Shown piece after piece: positions 12,331-25,700 of a stretch of DNA of 64,000 nt (position 1 is the first letter of the stretch; each line of letters begins with the position of its first letter). The DNA comes from Plazaster borealis (Eukaryota; Echinodermata; Asteroidea; Forcipulatida; Labidiasteridae): positions 21,720,135 through 21,784,134 of the forward strand of contig CM037462.1 in assembly GCA_021014325.1 (NCBI GenBank). Direction: 5' to 3'. Both the position numbers and the translations under genes were made by a program. Under the pieces are notes generated by a model, which did not search any database, was not told the origin of the DNA, and was given only the letters and a program-made list of their open reading frames with translations.

Positions 12331-13170
12331 TGTGACATGGCTGGATAATCCTTATGATTTTTGTACTTGTTTACTTTCTCCTGATTTCTTGTTAAGTTTT
12401 TTGCTGTAAATTCATTGTAGTTTTCATTTTTGTATTTTAAACATTGTTGAGGACAACAATGGGTTAAAGTAGTGGCGAGTGTGACAGGTGTAGGAAAACC
12501 TTTGTTCAGTAGGAGACCAGTTACCCTTCCACTGTTTATGTTTCCAATTTAATCTCTTCTAGCACCCTGTACAAGTTAATTTCTAGGAATGTTCTGTTAT
12601 AAACAACCCTCTTGCTTAATCCTTAATCCTTGTAGTGGTTAGTCACCCCTGTAATTTACTTCAGATAGCAGCCTGGCAGCGCAAGGGGAACACTCCACAT
12701 TTATGTGTTCTCCCACCATCACGATTGATTTTTATGTATAACAACTTCATATTCTAAGTTTTGCCTGCGTCAAGTAATCACTGCTATGGACTCGGTTTTA
12801 AAGCCATTTTGATTTTAATTTGTAACCTTCTTTGGCACTGTGTTTTGTTTTGTTGTTTTTAGTGATTTAAATTCTGTTAGTTCAGTAGTGTTACATTGGT
12901 CTTGGTTAAGATTTCACTCGATTTATTGTTGTACATTGAATCACTGGTCTTGCTTCTGGTCATCGCTTTGTATTCAATAAAGGTGTTTTTATTATTTTTT
13001 TATTGAGGAAACCTACAAATTGAGTCACTGTCCCACTTTTTGCATTTCCTCGCGTCTTTACCCTATCCGATCTTGGTTTTTCTCATTTGTTCAAGCGAGT
13101 ACCCCAACAGTTAGTGTTTTTATTAGTTTTATTCATCAGTTTTTTAAGTGGTCCATTTTTCCGGGTTACA
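12331..13170 (+). repeat. 3' LTR (840 bp)
   Basis: Same length as the 5' LTR. Its first 149 bases repeat the end of the internal region just before it (about 12182-12330), so the LTR edge is itself duplicated. It ends GGGTTACA followed by the duplicated aatg. Confidence 0.92.
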
Positions 13171-13477
13171 AATGCAGCATTGTTCCTTTGTGTTCCTTTG
13201 TTCTGCTGTTCCCTCTCTGCTGGTAATACCATGACAAGATTGACTAGTATTTAGAAAATTGGAATACTACTTGAAAAAGTGAGCACTGTTAAACCAAAAC
13301 CCCTATCCAACCAACTGAGGCTCAACAACATACAGTTACATGCACAAATCTCCAAGAAGATCCTTAAGTTTTCAGCTTGTAATTTTATCAAGAAGAGTTA
13401 TCCGGAAAACAATGATGCCTCAACGACCGCCATATCATGAAGTTTATGTGATTTTTGTTGGTCTTCTTCCCCTCCAG

Positions 13478-13711
13478 GTGCAAGTGATGACGCAACGAGC
13501 ATCGGCATTATGCTGGAGATCCTGCAAAATTTGGCCACCTCATCTCAACCCTTAAGACACGACATCATCTTCCTCTTCAACGGAGCGGAGGAAAATGTCC
13601 TCCCAGCGAGCCACGCTTTCATCACCCAGCATCCCTGGAGGAAGAACATTAAAGTCTTCATTAATTTGGAGGCGGCAGGCGCTGGCGGGCGGGAGCTCGT
13701 CTTCCAGACAG
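13478..13711 (+). CDS. ERMP1: ERMP1 exon: M28 catalytic core (GASDD, NGAEE)
   Basis: The acceptor is cctccag and the donor is g|gtaagc. The exon begins with the last two bases of a Gly codon, so an upstream exon ending in phase 1 must exist. It encodes [16 protein letters not shown], then [20 protein letters not shown] and [19 protein letters not shown]. The Asp of ASDD and the two Glu of GAEE are the expected metal and catalytic residues of M28 peptidases. This is the first recognisable ERMP1 exon in the window. Confidence 0.95.
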
Positions 13712-16700
13712 GTAAGCTTTTTTAGAGAAAGTTAGTCGATCAATTATGCGGGAGGAAGTCTAGAATGTCAGATGAACTGTGAAAATTAGCAGTTTAAGTT
13801 GTGGGATTTTAATATTCACAAGGTTGTATACCGGTCTAAACTATCCTATAATTTTGGTGGTATATGGAACTTTAATCGCCCCTTTCCCCACTGGCCTCTT
13901 CTTCTATTTCGAATGGTGTCATCCAATAGGGATCAATTATCAGGGACCTAGTCTAACAGAGTGTACATAACATGCTATTTTCGCTGAGTCACCACTTCAC
14001 TTTATATTTGTGCATATATTCGGTACATGAGCCAAATTTCCTATTAAACTGTTAACAAGCAGGAAATGTTGCTTGATAAAAGTTAATGAGGCGCCAACCA
14101 CAACATTGGCATTTTAGCTGGAAATGTGTTTTATTTTAGGCAAGGATTTGTGCTAAGCAAAGTTCTGCTCTTACCAGAGCCCAATTTCATAAAGATGTAA
14201 CAGAGAAAATTCTGCTTAGCAAATTTCTCTGCCAAGCAAGAAATGAGTTGGGGTAACAGTGCAGCAATGTAAACTCTGTGTTGTTTTGGCTGGTAACCTA
14301 CATGTAGTTGTGCTCACAGGCTTTATGAAATTGGGTCATGACCTTTAGAGGAGATACCTGAAATGGCATTTGTTGATGGAAGCTATGAGGCTCTCTGTTT
14401 GAGATGTGAAAACCACTGGGGTAGAAATGAGAGCGCAAAAGTGCGAAGTAAAACCTCGTATGTGAAATGCCCTGAAATGGATTGCATAATAAAATGGGTA
14501 AATTATCCATACAGTAAGTACCAATTCGACCTGACCTGTACTTTGCCAGATTCATCTGGTCCTTGCTCTAGTTGTTAGGGAGCTCCAATGGTGCCCTTCA
14601 AGGAGATATTAAGATTATAAGATATCTTGAATGGAAAGTACATCATTGTTTTTGAGAAGGGTAAACTAATTTCCAGCCTCTAGTTTTCAAATTTCATCAA
14701 ATTCTATGGTTTCGTTTTTAGAGAAAACAGCAAAAAGTATATTTGATGTTGTGTCAGGGGTTTTTGTGTACATTACTGTGGCTTATTTCATTTGTGGCAG
14801 TCAAATTTGAATTCTGGGTCCTCAAATGCTATTGCCTCTACTCAAAACAACATTTCTGCAAGTTCGCCTCCCCCCCCCAAAAAAAAAGGTAGAATTGATA
14901 TTCCTCTTAAAATAGTCTAGACTGTAGGATGGAGGGAAACATGCACCAGGCAAGGAATTCCAAAGAGATGCAGTACGTGGAATAAATATGTTGGAATGTC
15001 TCTTTGTTCTACATCTCAGCAAAGCTAGAGTGTATGGGTGAGAAGAAGCAGAAAGCCTGGTTTCACGCTCAAATAAACAGAGTTGTTTTTCTGGAGGATT
15101 GATAAGGTGCCTGTATTTTTAAGCTTCATAATTAGTGAGCTTTCAGATTGAAACTAATCATTTTTGATCTGATAATTACCAATCTGTACTGTCTTCAATC
15201 CCTTTCCAGGACCAGATCATCCGTGGTTGCTTAGAGCCTACGCTCAGCATGCCAAGCATCCCTTCGCTACCGTCATCGGCCAGGATGTCTTTCAAGCCGA
15301 TTTGATTCCCTCTGACACTGACTTCAGAATCTTCAGAGATTTTGGAAATATCCCGGGTAAATCTTTTTGTAATTTAAACCAAAAGAAATAATGAGATATT
15401 GCCTAACATCACAAGGCCGTACCGCCACTTAACTTAACTGATTTGGGCTATCGACCCAAATCAACTGCCACCAGGGGCACGTTGCCACCTACTCCTAGAG
15501 CTGAAACAGGGTTAACCCCTTAACAGTTTGTAGGCATGGGTATCATCAACTAGGAGCCTGGCTGGTAGAGCAGAATGCACTACCTACCTCCCCAACTTTT
15601 GCTCAAGGGCACAAGTGTCATGACCGGGATTTTAACCCAAACTCTGCTGCTGACAACACCAAAGCTTGGGTTCAGTGAACTAGACCGCTCGGCCACGACA
15701 CGCCACAAAGTCCACATTGTTTGCATTCATGTGAGCCTGATATTTACTTTGTTTTTCTGAGAGCGAGCCTCTTCCAAATAGACCCATTTCAGACATCAAA
15801 AGCTCAAACAGTGCCGTCACTGAAGTCAGAGGAAGATATGCCTGTGCATTTTCATTGAATGACCTCAGCCAGGGCAGCCTATGCAAGTATTCTGTTTGAT
15901 AAAGGGCACTTCTTTCAGATAAGTGTGCATCTCTAACTGTGTATTTGAAAGGGTACCAAGGCAATGACCAAGGTTAGACCTCTGTGAAATATCAGACCTC
16001 CTTATCAGGCCTGGAATTTCATCTTTGAGAGGGCAATGCAAAGGGCACTTCCATTGGAAAATCTTGACGTCTATGGGAAACTTTTGAAGGGACACCAAGG
16101 CAAAGACCAGGGGCAACAGAGGCTGTGGCCTCCACGTTATTCCAGGCCTGCCTTATTAACTCGATGATGATTCCATTACTCCTCCATGCTGAACAAATTT
16201 GGGGAGAATCTTACACACTATGGGTGCCTTCGATTAGCTTACACGTGTAGGTAAAATTTACACGAGAGCGTTCGATTAGCCATCACATGATACTCGTGTC
16301 TACCCCGGTGTCAGCCACCACAGCCTCAGCTCACGAGCGGGTCTCTGGAGGATGCCCGGGTGTAATGACGTAGTTTTTTGGCTGCAGCCGTATCATACCA
16401 AGATGGTGGGGGACAAGTTGAATTCGATCCGAGTACAAAAACTACAAATTAATACACAGATTTATCGTCTATGAAACAATTGAAACAATTGAAAGGATAT
16501 GTATTTCCTGAAAAGCAAACAGTTGGCGAGTATGTACAAATTATGAATGATATAATTAAATTGTGTTGTCACGGACATCAACATTTTCCAATTGAGCAGA
16601 CAACCTTTAACCTTAACTTTCCCAGAGTACCAAGTGAAACACCGCAGCGTTTAATTAGCCTCGTTTCGTGGCTACCACAAGTGTAAATCCCCGGTACACA

Positions 16701-19700
16701 TTGGGAAGCTAATCGAACGCACCCATTAGGGGCCTAAGTTGTCATATCCAGATACACAATTCACGGAATATTAGCACTGAAGAGATACATATAATCTTAT
16801 CCAGTCATCAACATTATTATTATTATTATATATTGCTGGTAATAAAACTAAGGATAACTCATAAGTGAACGTAATCACTGTAGCTCGCAAAGCCTGAGGA
16901 AACCTGTAAACAAGGATGCTTGCTACAAAATGTACATTATGTGAACAATCATACGACTAAGAAGCACTTCAGGTTTTGCCCTGAACATTTTCAGTGACTA
17001 ACCACCAGTGACCAATAATCTTGTCATGTCACTGGCCGCCAAGCTTTTTCGCTGTTTCACGTGTGGCACTTGTTATTTGGAAATACAGTGGTTTACATGT
17101 AGGTGTGGAAAGCAATAAACTAACCAGCTGGTCCGCTTTGACAGAATTGTGACTGGTGCTCAGGTGTTTCAACTGTCATTTGGCCAGCACACCTCCGTTA
17201 GTGTTACATGTAAGGGAGAACGCTTCACTCTACAGACTACGTAGAGTTAAAACTAGAGGGCATACAAAGGCATTCGACATGGCCCGCCATAAAACATTTT
17301 TGCCTATTGAGAAGATTGCACTGACCAGTACCCATCATTACACTGGTCACTCATACGTTTCCACAGTTTCCACTTTTCAAAGTGGCTTATCATATCAGGC
17401 ATGATATTCTTCCTACTTCAATCTGATTTCCGATTTCATTATGGCCCCCAGAAAAATCAGCAAATTTTGCTATTAAATAGCCTGAAAAGCCTATAAAAGC
17501 CTATACCAGATGTATGTTGGTCATCCCATGTACTCAATAAATTCTCCTACTCTTTGCCAAGGGCCTAATACATGCATGCCTGTCATATATGCAGTTTATC
17601 AATAGGGATTTGTGCCCATGGCAGGTCAGTGGGGGTTATGTGCAAGACATACATAGCAAGTACTCCCTCTTCAGCAGACTGGTACAGAATGCTTTCCGAG
17701 TCTTACATACATAAAAAAGGGGGTTCTCTGAATGCCTTGAGAGAGATTCACTGAGATTACAAGTTACATCTGATATTAATGGCAACATTTCTGAAGTTGT
17801 TCACCACAGAACAATTGCTTACTCACAAAGAAATCTTAATTAGAAGAAACAGTTTAATAGATGTTAAATTTGTATCGGGGATGCAACCGATAAATTCCTC
17901 AATAAATTGTTGCAGTACTCGCTGCTAAAATATTGGATTCGAACTGCCTCTAGCTATCGGGCGATCTCGGTGGTCTAGTGGAAAGACATTTGTTCTAGAA
18001 TGGCAAAGGTTGTGGGTTCGTATCCCACTCGAATTAATATGCCTTTTGGGGTTTTTTTCACAGGACTCGAGAAAGTACTGAGTATACAGTGCTTCATCGG
18101 GGTATGGGTAAAACCAAATAATATCAAAGAAACAGGTTACCAGACAAAAAACACAAAGTAATGCATGTTGTTTATGACTGTTCCTTCTGCCTAATAGACT
18201 TATAAAGGTAGGCCCACACAAATTTTATAATGCAGCTTAATTTTGGAGGAAGGGAAAGAGTTTTGAAAATAAATGGGAAAATATAACATTACATTACATA
18301 TACTGTTAAGGAGTGTCATGGCCGAGCGGTCTAATGTACTGTGTTCAAGCTCTGTCGCTCACAGAGTTTTGTTTTGAATCCTAGCCTGGTCACGATGCTT
18401 GTGTCCTTGAGTGAGATACTTTAACATAATTGCTTTGTTCTTTGGCTAATGCGTAGGCCTTGTACACCAGGATGTACATGTACAATGTAGTGCACGTAAA
18501 CGACTCATGGAAGAGTACATGTAGGAGTTTACCTCTGGCGTTTCTAGTTCATAGAAAACACTCTTGTATACAGGTTTCACAGGCTTCTGAGTTACATTGA
18601 TTGAGTTTGCTTTTGATGCATCCTTGATTTTATTACCAGAAATTAATACTAATAATGATTATATTAATAATAATAATGCTTTCAAAAAAGTCATCCCTTT
18701 TTTTCCTTTACATTTCCTGAATGTTTGATAATATTTCATTCTAAATGACGAAAGAAACCGAAATTGACAACAATGATATCACTCGTATTAATCTAGTTTT
18801 AAACACATATCAAAAGTATCTTTTAACACACATAGTGCACGCCAATAGATTAGGCAAAATAAAATTTTAAAAACATGTTTAGCATCCTGCCTTTTTTCTT
18901 TTTTTTAATGGCCGCCTGACACATTTTTCAAGACAACCGGCCGAGCTATTTTTCAAGATGGTTGCCAGCTTTTTCCAGCTTATGGTTGCTAAATCAAAAA
19001 AAGGAGCCGGCCTCTAAAAAGGAAGCGGGCAGGGACACTAAACATGTATTTTTTTGATTTACCTCCAAAATTTACCTTTCCCTGAACTGTAATGGAATGA
19101 TTGCTCGGCCAGATGTACTTTACATGTTGTCAGTCCTGGGGATAATTGATTTTATATCTATACTGTACGAGTGGATAAACAAGACAGTTGGGTATGAGGT
19201 TCACAGGGTCATCTGCAGATTGTTTTGTATCCCAGGTAGAGGACGTCACCTCAGTGCAATGTATTCTTTTGGTTGTTTGAGTGAACGATTGTGTTGCGAA
19301 CAAAATAGATCTATAAAAATACTTACAAATGTGGTTGTTATGATTTTTAAAAATGTTATATTAAAGGCACTGGACATGTTTGGTAATTACTCAATATATA
19401 TATTAGCATAAAAAACTTACTTGGTAACGAGCAACGGGGTGCTGTTGATAGTATAAAACATTGTGAGAAACGACTCCCTCTGAAGTAACGTAGTTTTTGA
19501 GAAAGAGGTAATTTCTCACTAAAATATTTGAATCTAAAAAAGACTTCAGGCCTGAAGCCTTTTTCAGGCATCTGAAATCACACAAGGGTGTTTTTTCTTT
19601 CATTATTTTCTTTCAACTTTGATGACCAATTGAACCCAAATTTTCACAGGTTTGTTATTTTATGCATAATGGTGGGATACACCAAGTGAGAATAGTGGTC

Positions 19701-22700
19701 TTTGACAATTACCAAACGTGTCCATTGCCATTAAAGGGACGTCTGTGAAGTTGATTGTAGATTGCAAATTTTAGTCGATACGCAAAACAATTATTATTAT
19801 TTATTTTGTTTACTTTTATCTTTTATTTTACAAAAAACATCAAGATAAAACCATACAGAATGCTCCAGATTGCACAGTAGGGCTTTTAAAACCAAGATGA
19901 ACACCAAGTAGAAAACATTTTGAGTACCTTGTTTCAATTCAGCATGCTTTGGCCAAACATCCGCAAATTTGTTTCCAGAATGCCTCTCAGTTTTGAAAAA
20001 AACTTTGGGAGAACCCTGAATTCTCTGCTTAGCAAAAATAAACAGTCTACCATGTCTACCAGTCAAAAATGGCACATACATGACATGGTATTTTGACTGG
20101 TAAACCTATTCTGGTAAGCATAATCTTGTTGTGCTTAGCTACTTTTTGTGCTCAAGCAGCTCTTTGAGACTGGGTCCTGATGTTTATTTGTACAGACTAT
20201 TATGTATGATGTCCACTGTTGGTGCTGCAATTTTATTTATTTAGTGTCAGTCATATTATTTCACTTTCACAAAGTATTTCTTGTTCTGTGTAATTCATAG
20301 AACCGCTGTTGAATCCCTCTTTCAAAAAATAAATAAATAAATAAAAAACGATTGTTTACACTGAGTTTCCCGTTTAATGTTAATTATTTTTATTTGTTCC
20401 TTCTATGTGCAGGTGTTGACATTGCCTATGTGAGCAACGGCTATGTGTACCACACTAAATATGATAACCTGGATTCCATACCACCTGGATGTATACAAAG
20501 AGCTGGTAAGAAAAACATTAATGGGACAAACCAATAAGAATTTGTTGTTTAATATCGGACTTTACTAGAGCTGATGGAGAGAACCTTAAAGATATTATAC
20601 AGGATTGGTAAGGATAAAAAAGTAATTGTTTACTTTTAGTCTGAGCTTACTGATTACGAAGTTCATGCTAGAACCATTTTTTCTGTGAAATATTTCCCTC
20701 TGAAATGAAGTCATATTCGAGAAAACTGTATCTGAAAACCTGAGTGTTTTTTCACTGTTTTCGCGGATTAAGCTAAAAGTTTCACAGGTTTGTTATTTCA
20801 TGTATATGGTTGCTCACACAAAACATGAACACTGTTTGCGACTATTTTGTCAGCTCAACCAATCCTGTATAATACCTTTAAAGTGACAAACCAATTTAAA
20901 TTTGTAGGTTGTAATTACATACGGTCGAAAAGCACCCTGATTCTAAAGCTCATAGCACTGCAAATTTTTGTGCAAACTAAAGCAGAAAAAATTGCTTAAG
21001 TGTAAGCGTATTTTATAGGTTAGCAAGAAAATTAGGCGACCAGCTTGCGTGTGTGCTATGGATTTGCATTGTTACGAGGAGCTATGAAATGGAAACTCGC
21101 GCATTAAGCAATAAAACAGCCGTTAAGCAGCTCTATGAAATTGGGCCCTGAGCAGAGTCAGACACATGCACATAAAATTTATTTTTTTCAAAAAGGTCAA
21201 AAATATCATATAGAAGATCAAGGAAATGAAATGGAGATGGGAAGGGCACTTAGCAAGAAGGCAAGACAACAAGGTCCAATTTCATAAAGCATGTAAGCAC
21301 AAAAACTTGCTAAGCACAGAAAACTATTGCTTAGAAAAAATTGGTTACCCGCCAGAACACCATACAGTTATCATTGATGGGACTGGTACCCCACTCATTT
21401 CTTGCTTAGAAAAGAAATTTGCTGAGCAGAATTTTCTGCTAAACAGCTTTATGAAATTGGGCTCAGATGGAGTGAGAGACTCACAGAATGGCAACCAAGG
21501 ACAGGCAGGAGAAGAAGAGTCCTCTCAAGACAAAAAAGATGGAGAGATGAAATGACCACATATTGAACAAGGCAACATGGAGTAGAATGACAAGTGACAG
21601 AAGAGAATGGACATTGCTGGAGGAGGGCTTCATCCAGCGATGATTGACTACAGCCTGATGATGATGATGAAGTGGAGAAAATAGCATTTGAAAACCAACG
21701 TAATCACCGTTGCTTATTTGGATTGCAGCAATTGAAATAAGCCAATATGTGGCGTGTCGTGGCCGAGCGGATAAGAGCACCGAACTCAAACTCTGGTGTT
21801 TCTGATCAGCAGAGTGTGGGTTCAAATCCCAGTCGTGTCACCTGTGTCCTTACGCAACACACTTAACCACATGCTTCGTCCTTCGGATGGGACGTTAAGC
21901 CGTAGGTCCTGTGTGTTGTGTAATGCATAGTAAAAGAACCCAGTGCACTTATCGTAAAGAGAAGGGGTTCGCCCCGGTGTTACTGGTTTGATTGGCTGCA
22001 TATTGCGCCACAGCACCTTGTAAGCCATTACATGGTGCTATGCAAAGGAATAGGTCTCATACTTCAACACGTAACTCCACTTACCTTGTAGGAAAAATAC
22101 TGAGCGCTTTGAGACACCCATCGGGAGTATAAAGCGCTATATAAGAACTGCATTATTATTATTATTAATATGAATGTGCACAAAAGCCCTGACTAAACAA
22201 TAGCTGTTTAGTTTTGGGTTTTTTCACTTAAAAAAAAGTGTGGAGACCACAAAATCTTATGACATTTTCACACACAAAAAATACAAAGATATTGACAAAA
22301 TAGGGAGACCGCCAATATAGGGCTAGATAGCTCAGTTGGTAGAGCGCCTGCACTTTAAACCGGAGGTCGTTGGTTCAAATCTCGCTCTAGTAATTTTTTT
22401 TTTTCAACCCCAAATCATTAAAAAAAGTGGGGAGACCACAAATTCTGATGACATTTTTACAGGTTATTGGAAGCTGTTGGAGATGGGTTTAGTTGTCATA
22501 AAACCAATGCTGCGCTACCCCTTTAAGGTAATCAAAACAGTGACCCACATACATGTTCCTCCACATGAATAATGCCATGCATTAATTCACACGATGAAAT
22601 CTAGGCACTGTGAATCACCGGTGAACTGAGTAAGGTGGTGGGAAGAAAAATATGTGGACAAATCTCTTTTTGTCTGGAAGGGTTGTGTGGGTCTTTTTTC

Positions 22701-25700
22701 GATTTGTCTAGACACACACACATCTCGTGGATTTGGAGGGATTTTGGCTTGAGGGAAAAGTGTTGAATGAATAATTTAAAGAGTATGCTCACTGAGACCC
22801 TGAGACTGCCTAGATTTCAAGAAACATTGAGAAGTAACCTTGGAAGGAGCTTGCTAGAGTATCCTAATGATATCACATACAACACGGCATCGTCAATTTC
22901 AACACAATTTGTTTGAAGTATGGTCGACCTTTAGAATCTTTGTGAACACATGTAGCTGAAATTTGGCCAATTATTAGGGAGTCAATGTACCGTATATTCG
23001 GTTTGTGGTAACACCATGTGCTAGCACCACTTTGCTGTGTAGATTTTTGTTCTTTGAGAACTTGTCTTGCTATTTATTCTACTATTTATTCTACTGCCGC
23101 GGAATGCCTTAAACCCATATAAAATTAGGGAGGTTTAGCTGCTCATTTCATGAAAAAAAGAAGTTAATGTCAACGCGAAAAGTATGTGCTGTTGCCAGAT
23201 GACGTCATCACTTTTGCCCATTCCAGCTCGCGTACGGACGTATTGACATGAAAAATGTTAGCCTATTTTTTACGTGATGTCAACAAAAGAAATGTTGCAC
23301 ACGCTCACGTTGCATTCAGGTAAATCCGTTTAGCTAAACCTCCCGAATAATAATTATGCATGAAATGGTGCTTTAATAGGCACTCCGCGCACTAATGCTA
23401 AAAATAGAAGCTCAGTAACCGAATCTCAGACAGCAGGTCAAATTTTACTTACAAACTCACGCTTACATGTGCGTACATGTCCAAGTTTTATGTTTACTCA
23501 CATGGTTCGCCGATGCGGTTATCGCGTAAGTGGTTGAATGCTTGTCTGACAGCTGGGTATTTTTAGCAAAAGTGACATCAATAGTCCGTGTGCTATTTGC
23601 TTGCATTGTGAGACAAAAGTTGCGTGAAAGAGCTGTGTGTGTTTCAAATAGGCTACTGAGTTTGTCCTTCATATTTTTAGTGACTATTTTTAGAGACCAT
23701 TCATTACTGTGTAATCTTCACCAAATGCCCAGATATGACTAATATTTGTTGACACATTTTTTCAAGTTAAGTTGTCTGGAAAAATAGTAAAAACACATTT
23801 GTTGTGGAAATAACATGTACATGTATTTAGTATGTAGACATGGGTAACATTGGTTGGTCTATGATTATTATTATTATTTTATTATTATTCAGTACAGACC
23901 TTTACCAAGATCTTTCTTAAGTTGATTTGATGAACGTCTAATCTATCAAGTTTTTGTTTTGTTTTTTCTTTCAGTTTTTCAGTATTGGTTTTGGTCTCAA
24001 ATTTTGCTGAATAACTTTCTGCTAAGCTAAAATAAGAAGAATTTACAAGTCACAGATGGTATATGTGTCATGATATTGCGGCTAGTTATTTTATTCTGGT
24101 AAGCATAATTGTTGTGTGCTTACCAGAATACAATTTAGGCACGTTTTGGACCATGTACATGTAAGCTCTCTATAAAATTGGGCCCTGTTTATAATGATAT
24201 AGCTTTTTGCTTTTTTTTCCCAAAAGTCCACCAGGTTTTTTTCTTGGTCAGTAACGGTTTCCTTTTAACATTGTCATTTTTGTTGGACTTGAATTAATGC
24301 CATAGGAACAACCTTTTTAAAGTAATGAAATAGCCAGCTGGACCACTTTGACAGAATTGTTATCGGTCCTTATGTGTTACTGGAACTTGGTCAGCGAATC
24401 ACTGTGGGATCAGGTTGGCTCAGTGGTTTCTTGCATTGCCTTTCACCTCTGTGGACCCTGGTTCGAATTCCACCTCAGACCTGGAGCCTTGCATGTGGAT
24501 TGGGTTTTCAGTCCCTACCTGATTGCGTGGGTTTTCCTCCATTTGGGGGTTTTCCTCCCACATCTAAAACTGAGCATTCTTGTTTCCTATTCATCCTGTT
24601 ATCAGCGTTAATTGTGCTGTTGTATGTGTTATCAAATAAATAAATAAATCACTGAGAATGCTGCCGCACATTTTGTTTTCCCTTCTTCCTCTGACACAGG
24701 TGACAACATCCAAGCCCTCGTTCTACACCTTGCCAACTCCTCCACACTGCATCATGGTATTGAAGAGGATCGTCATGGTAGCATGGTATTCTTTGATATA
24801 CACGGCTTCTACCTGGTGACTTACCCAGCCAGGGTTGGCATGATACTCAACATATGTGTGGTTGGAGCGGTCTTTCTCTACATCATCTTTCGCCGCAAAC
24901 AAGGTGAGTTTTTCCTCCGTTTTTGAAAGTTTATGGAAGGATTATTTGAGTTTAGTTTAGTATGATATTTTGCCTGCATTTGGTGCTCAATATGTGGCAT
25001 AGTGTATATTGTACCCCCCTCCTATTGTGTCTTCATTGTGTTCTGGGAGGAGAAAATAGTGTGTTAAAGTATTGGAACATGGGAGGACACAACCTCTGCC
25101 ACATATCGGCATGAATTTAGAAATGGATTATAAAGCACACATAGGTGTAGAGCAACAAAAATGAGAGGCACCTTGAGTGGGATTCAAACCCACAACCTTC
25201 CACATTTTAGAGCAGGTGTTTTGATTGCTATACCACTGGGCTCATCCGTTGACGAGAGGTCACGAGAGGTCATTATAAATCTTATACACTCAGGGCTGGA
25301 ACTTTACACAGGACCACAGGCCTGAGGCCAGTAGTTTTAGTGTCGGGCCAGTAAACTCATGACCTGACAAGTCCGGCGGTCTTGTGTTTTTTCAGTTGAA
25401 TAAAAAAACCTCACTGTGTGTAATATCTTGAACAAAAACAAACTATGATCAATTGTTGACTTAATTAATATTATTATTGATTTTTATTTTGGTTTACATA
25501 ATACATCAATAGAAAACCATATAGAATGCTCCAGATTGCAAAGTATGGCTTTTAAAACCAAGATAAACATGAAGTAGAAAACATTCCGAAGACCTTGTTT
25601 CAATTCAGCGTGCTTTGACATAACATCCAAAATTTGGGTCCAGAATGCACCACAGTTTTGAAAAAAACCTGGGGAGAACCCTGAAAGTTTATCATTTAGA

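Larger units (their letters stand above)
10442..13170 (+). mobile_element. Internally deleted LTR retrotransposon, Ty3/gypsy-like, 2.7 kb
   Basis: Two 840-base direct repeats (10442-11281 and 12331-13170) start TGTGACATGG and end GGGTTACA. They are flanked by a 4-base duplication, aatg, at 10438-10441 and 13171-13174. The internal region has a primer-binding-site candidate and one reading frame with a gag-like start and an integrase zinc-finger end. The protease, reverse transcriptase and RNase H parts are absent, so the copy is non-autonomous. Only a handful of differences separate the LTRs (such as gacagaag/gacaggtg and ttacgttgg/ttacattgg). That is about 99% identity, meaning recent insertion. 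It sits just upstream of the first ERMP1 exon in the window. Confidence 0.92.

Noticed and set aside
19797..20081. 94-codon minus-strand frame
   Set aside because: It overlaps a dispersed repeat with two other copies in the window (25485 and 33640). Those copies keep fragments of similar reading (ELKQG, NVFY), which may reflect a repeat with former coding content but does not support a gene.
21750..21840. Possible tRNA-Leu or tRNA-Ser gene
   Set aside because: It is the head of a longer repeated SINE with an (att)n tail. Six other diverged copies occur in the window.
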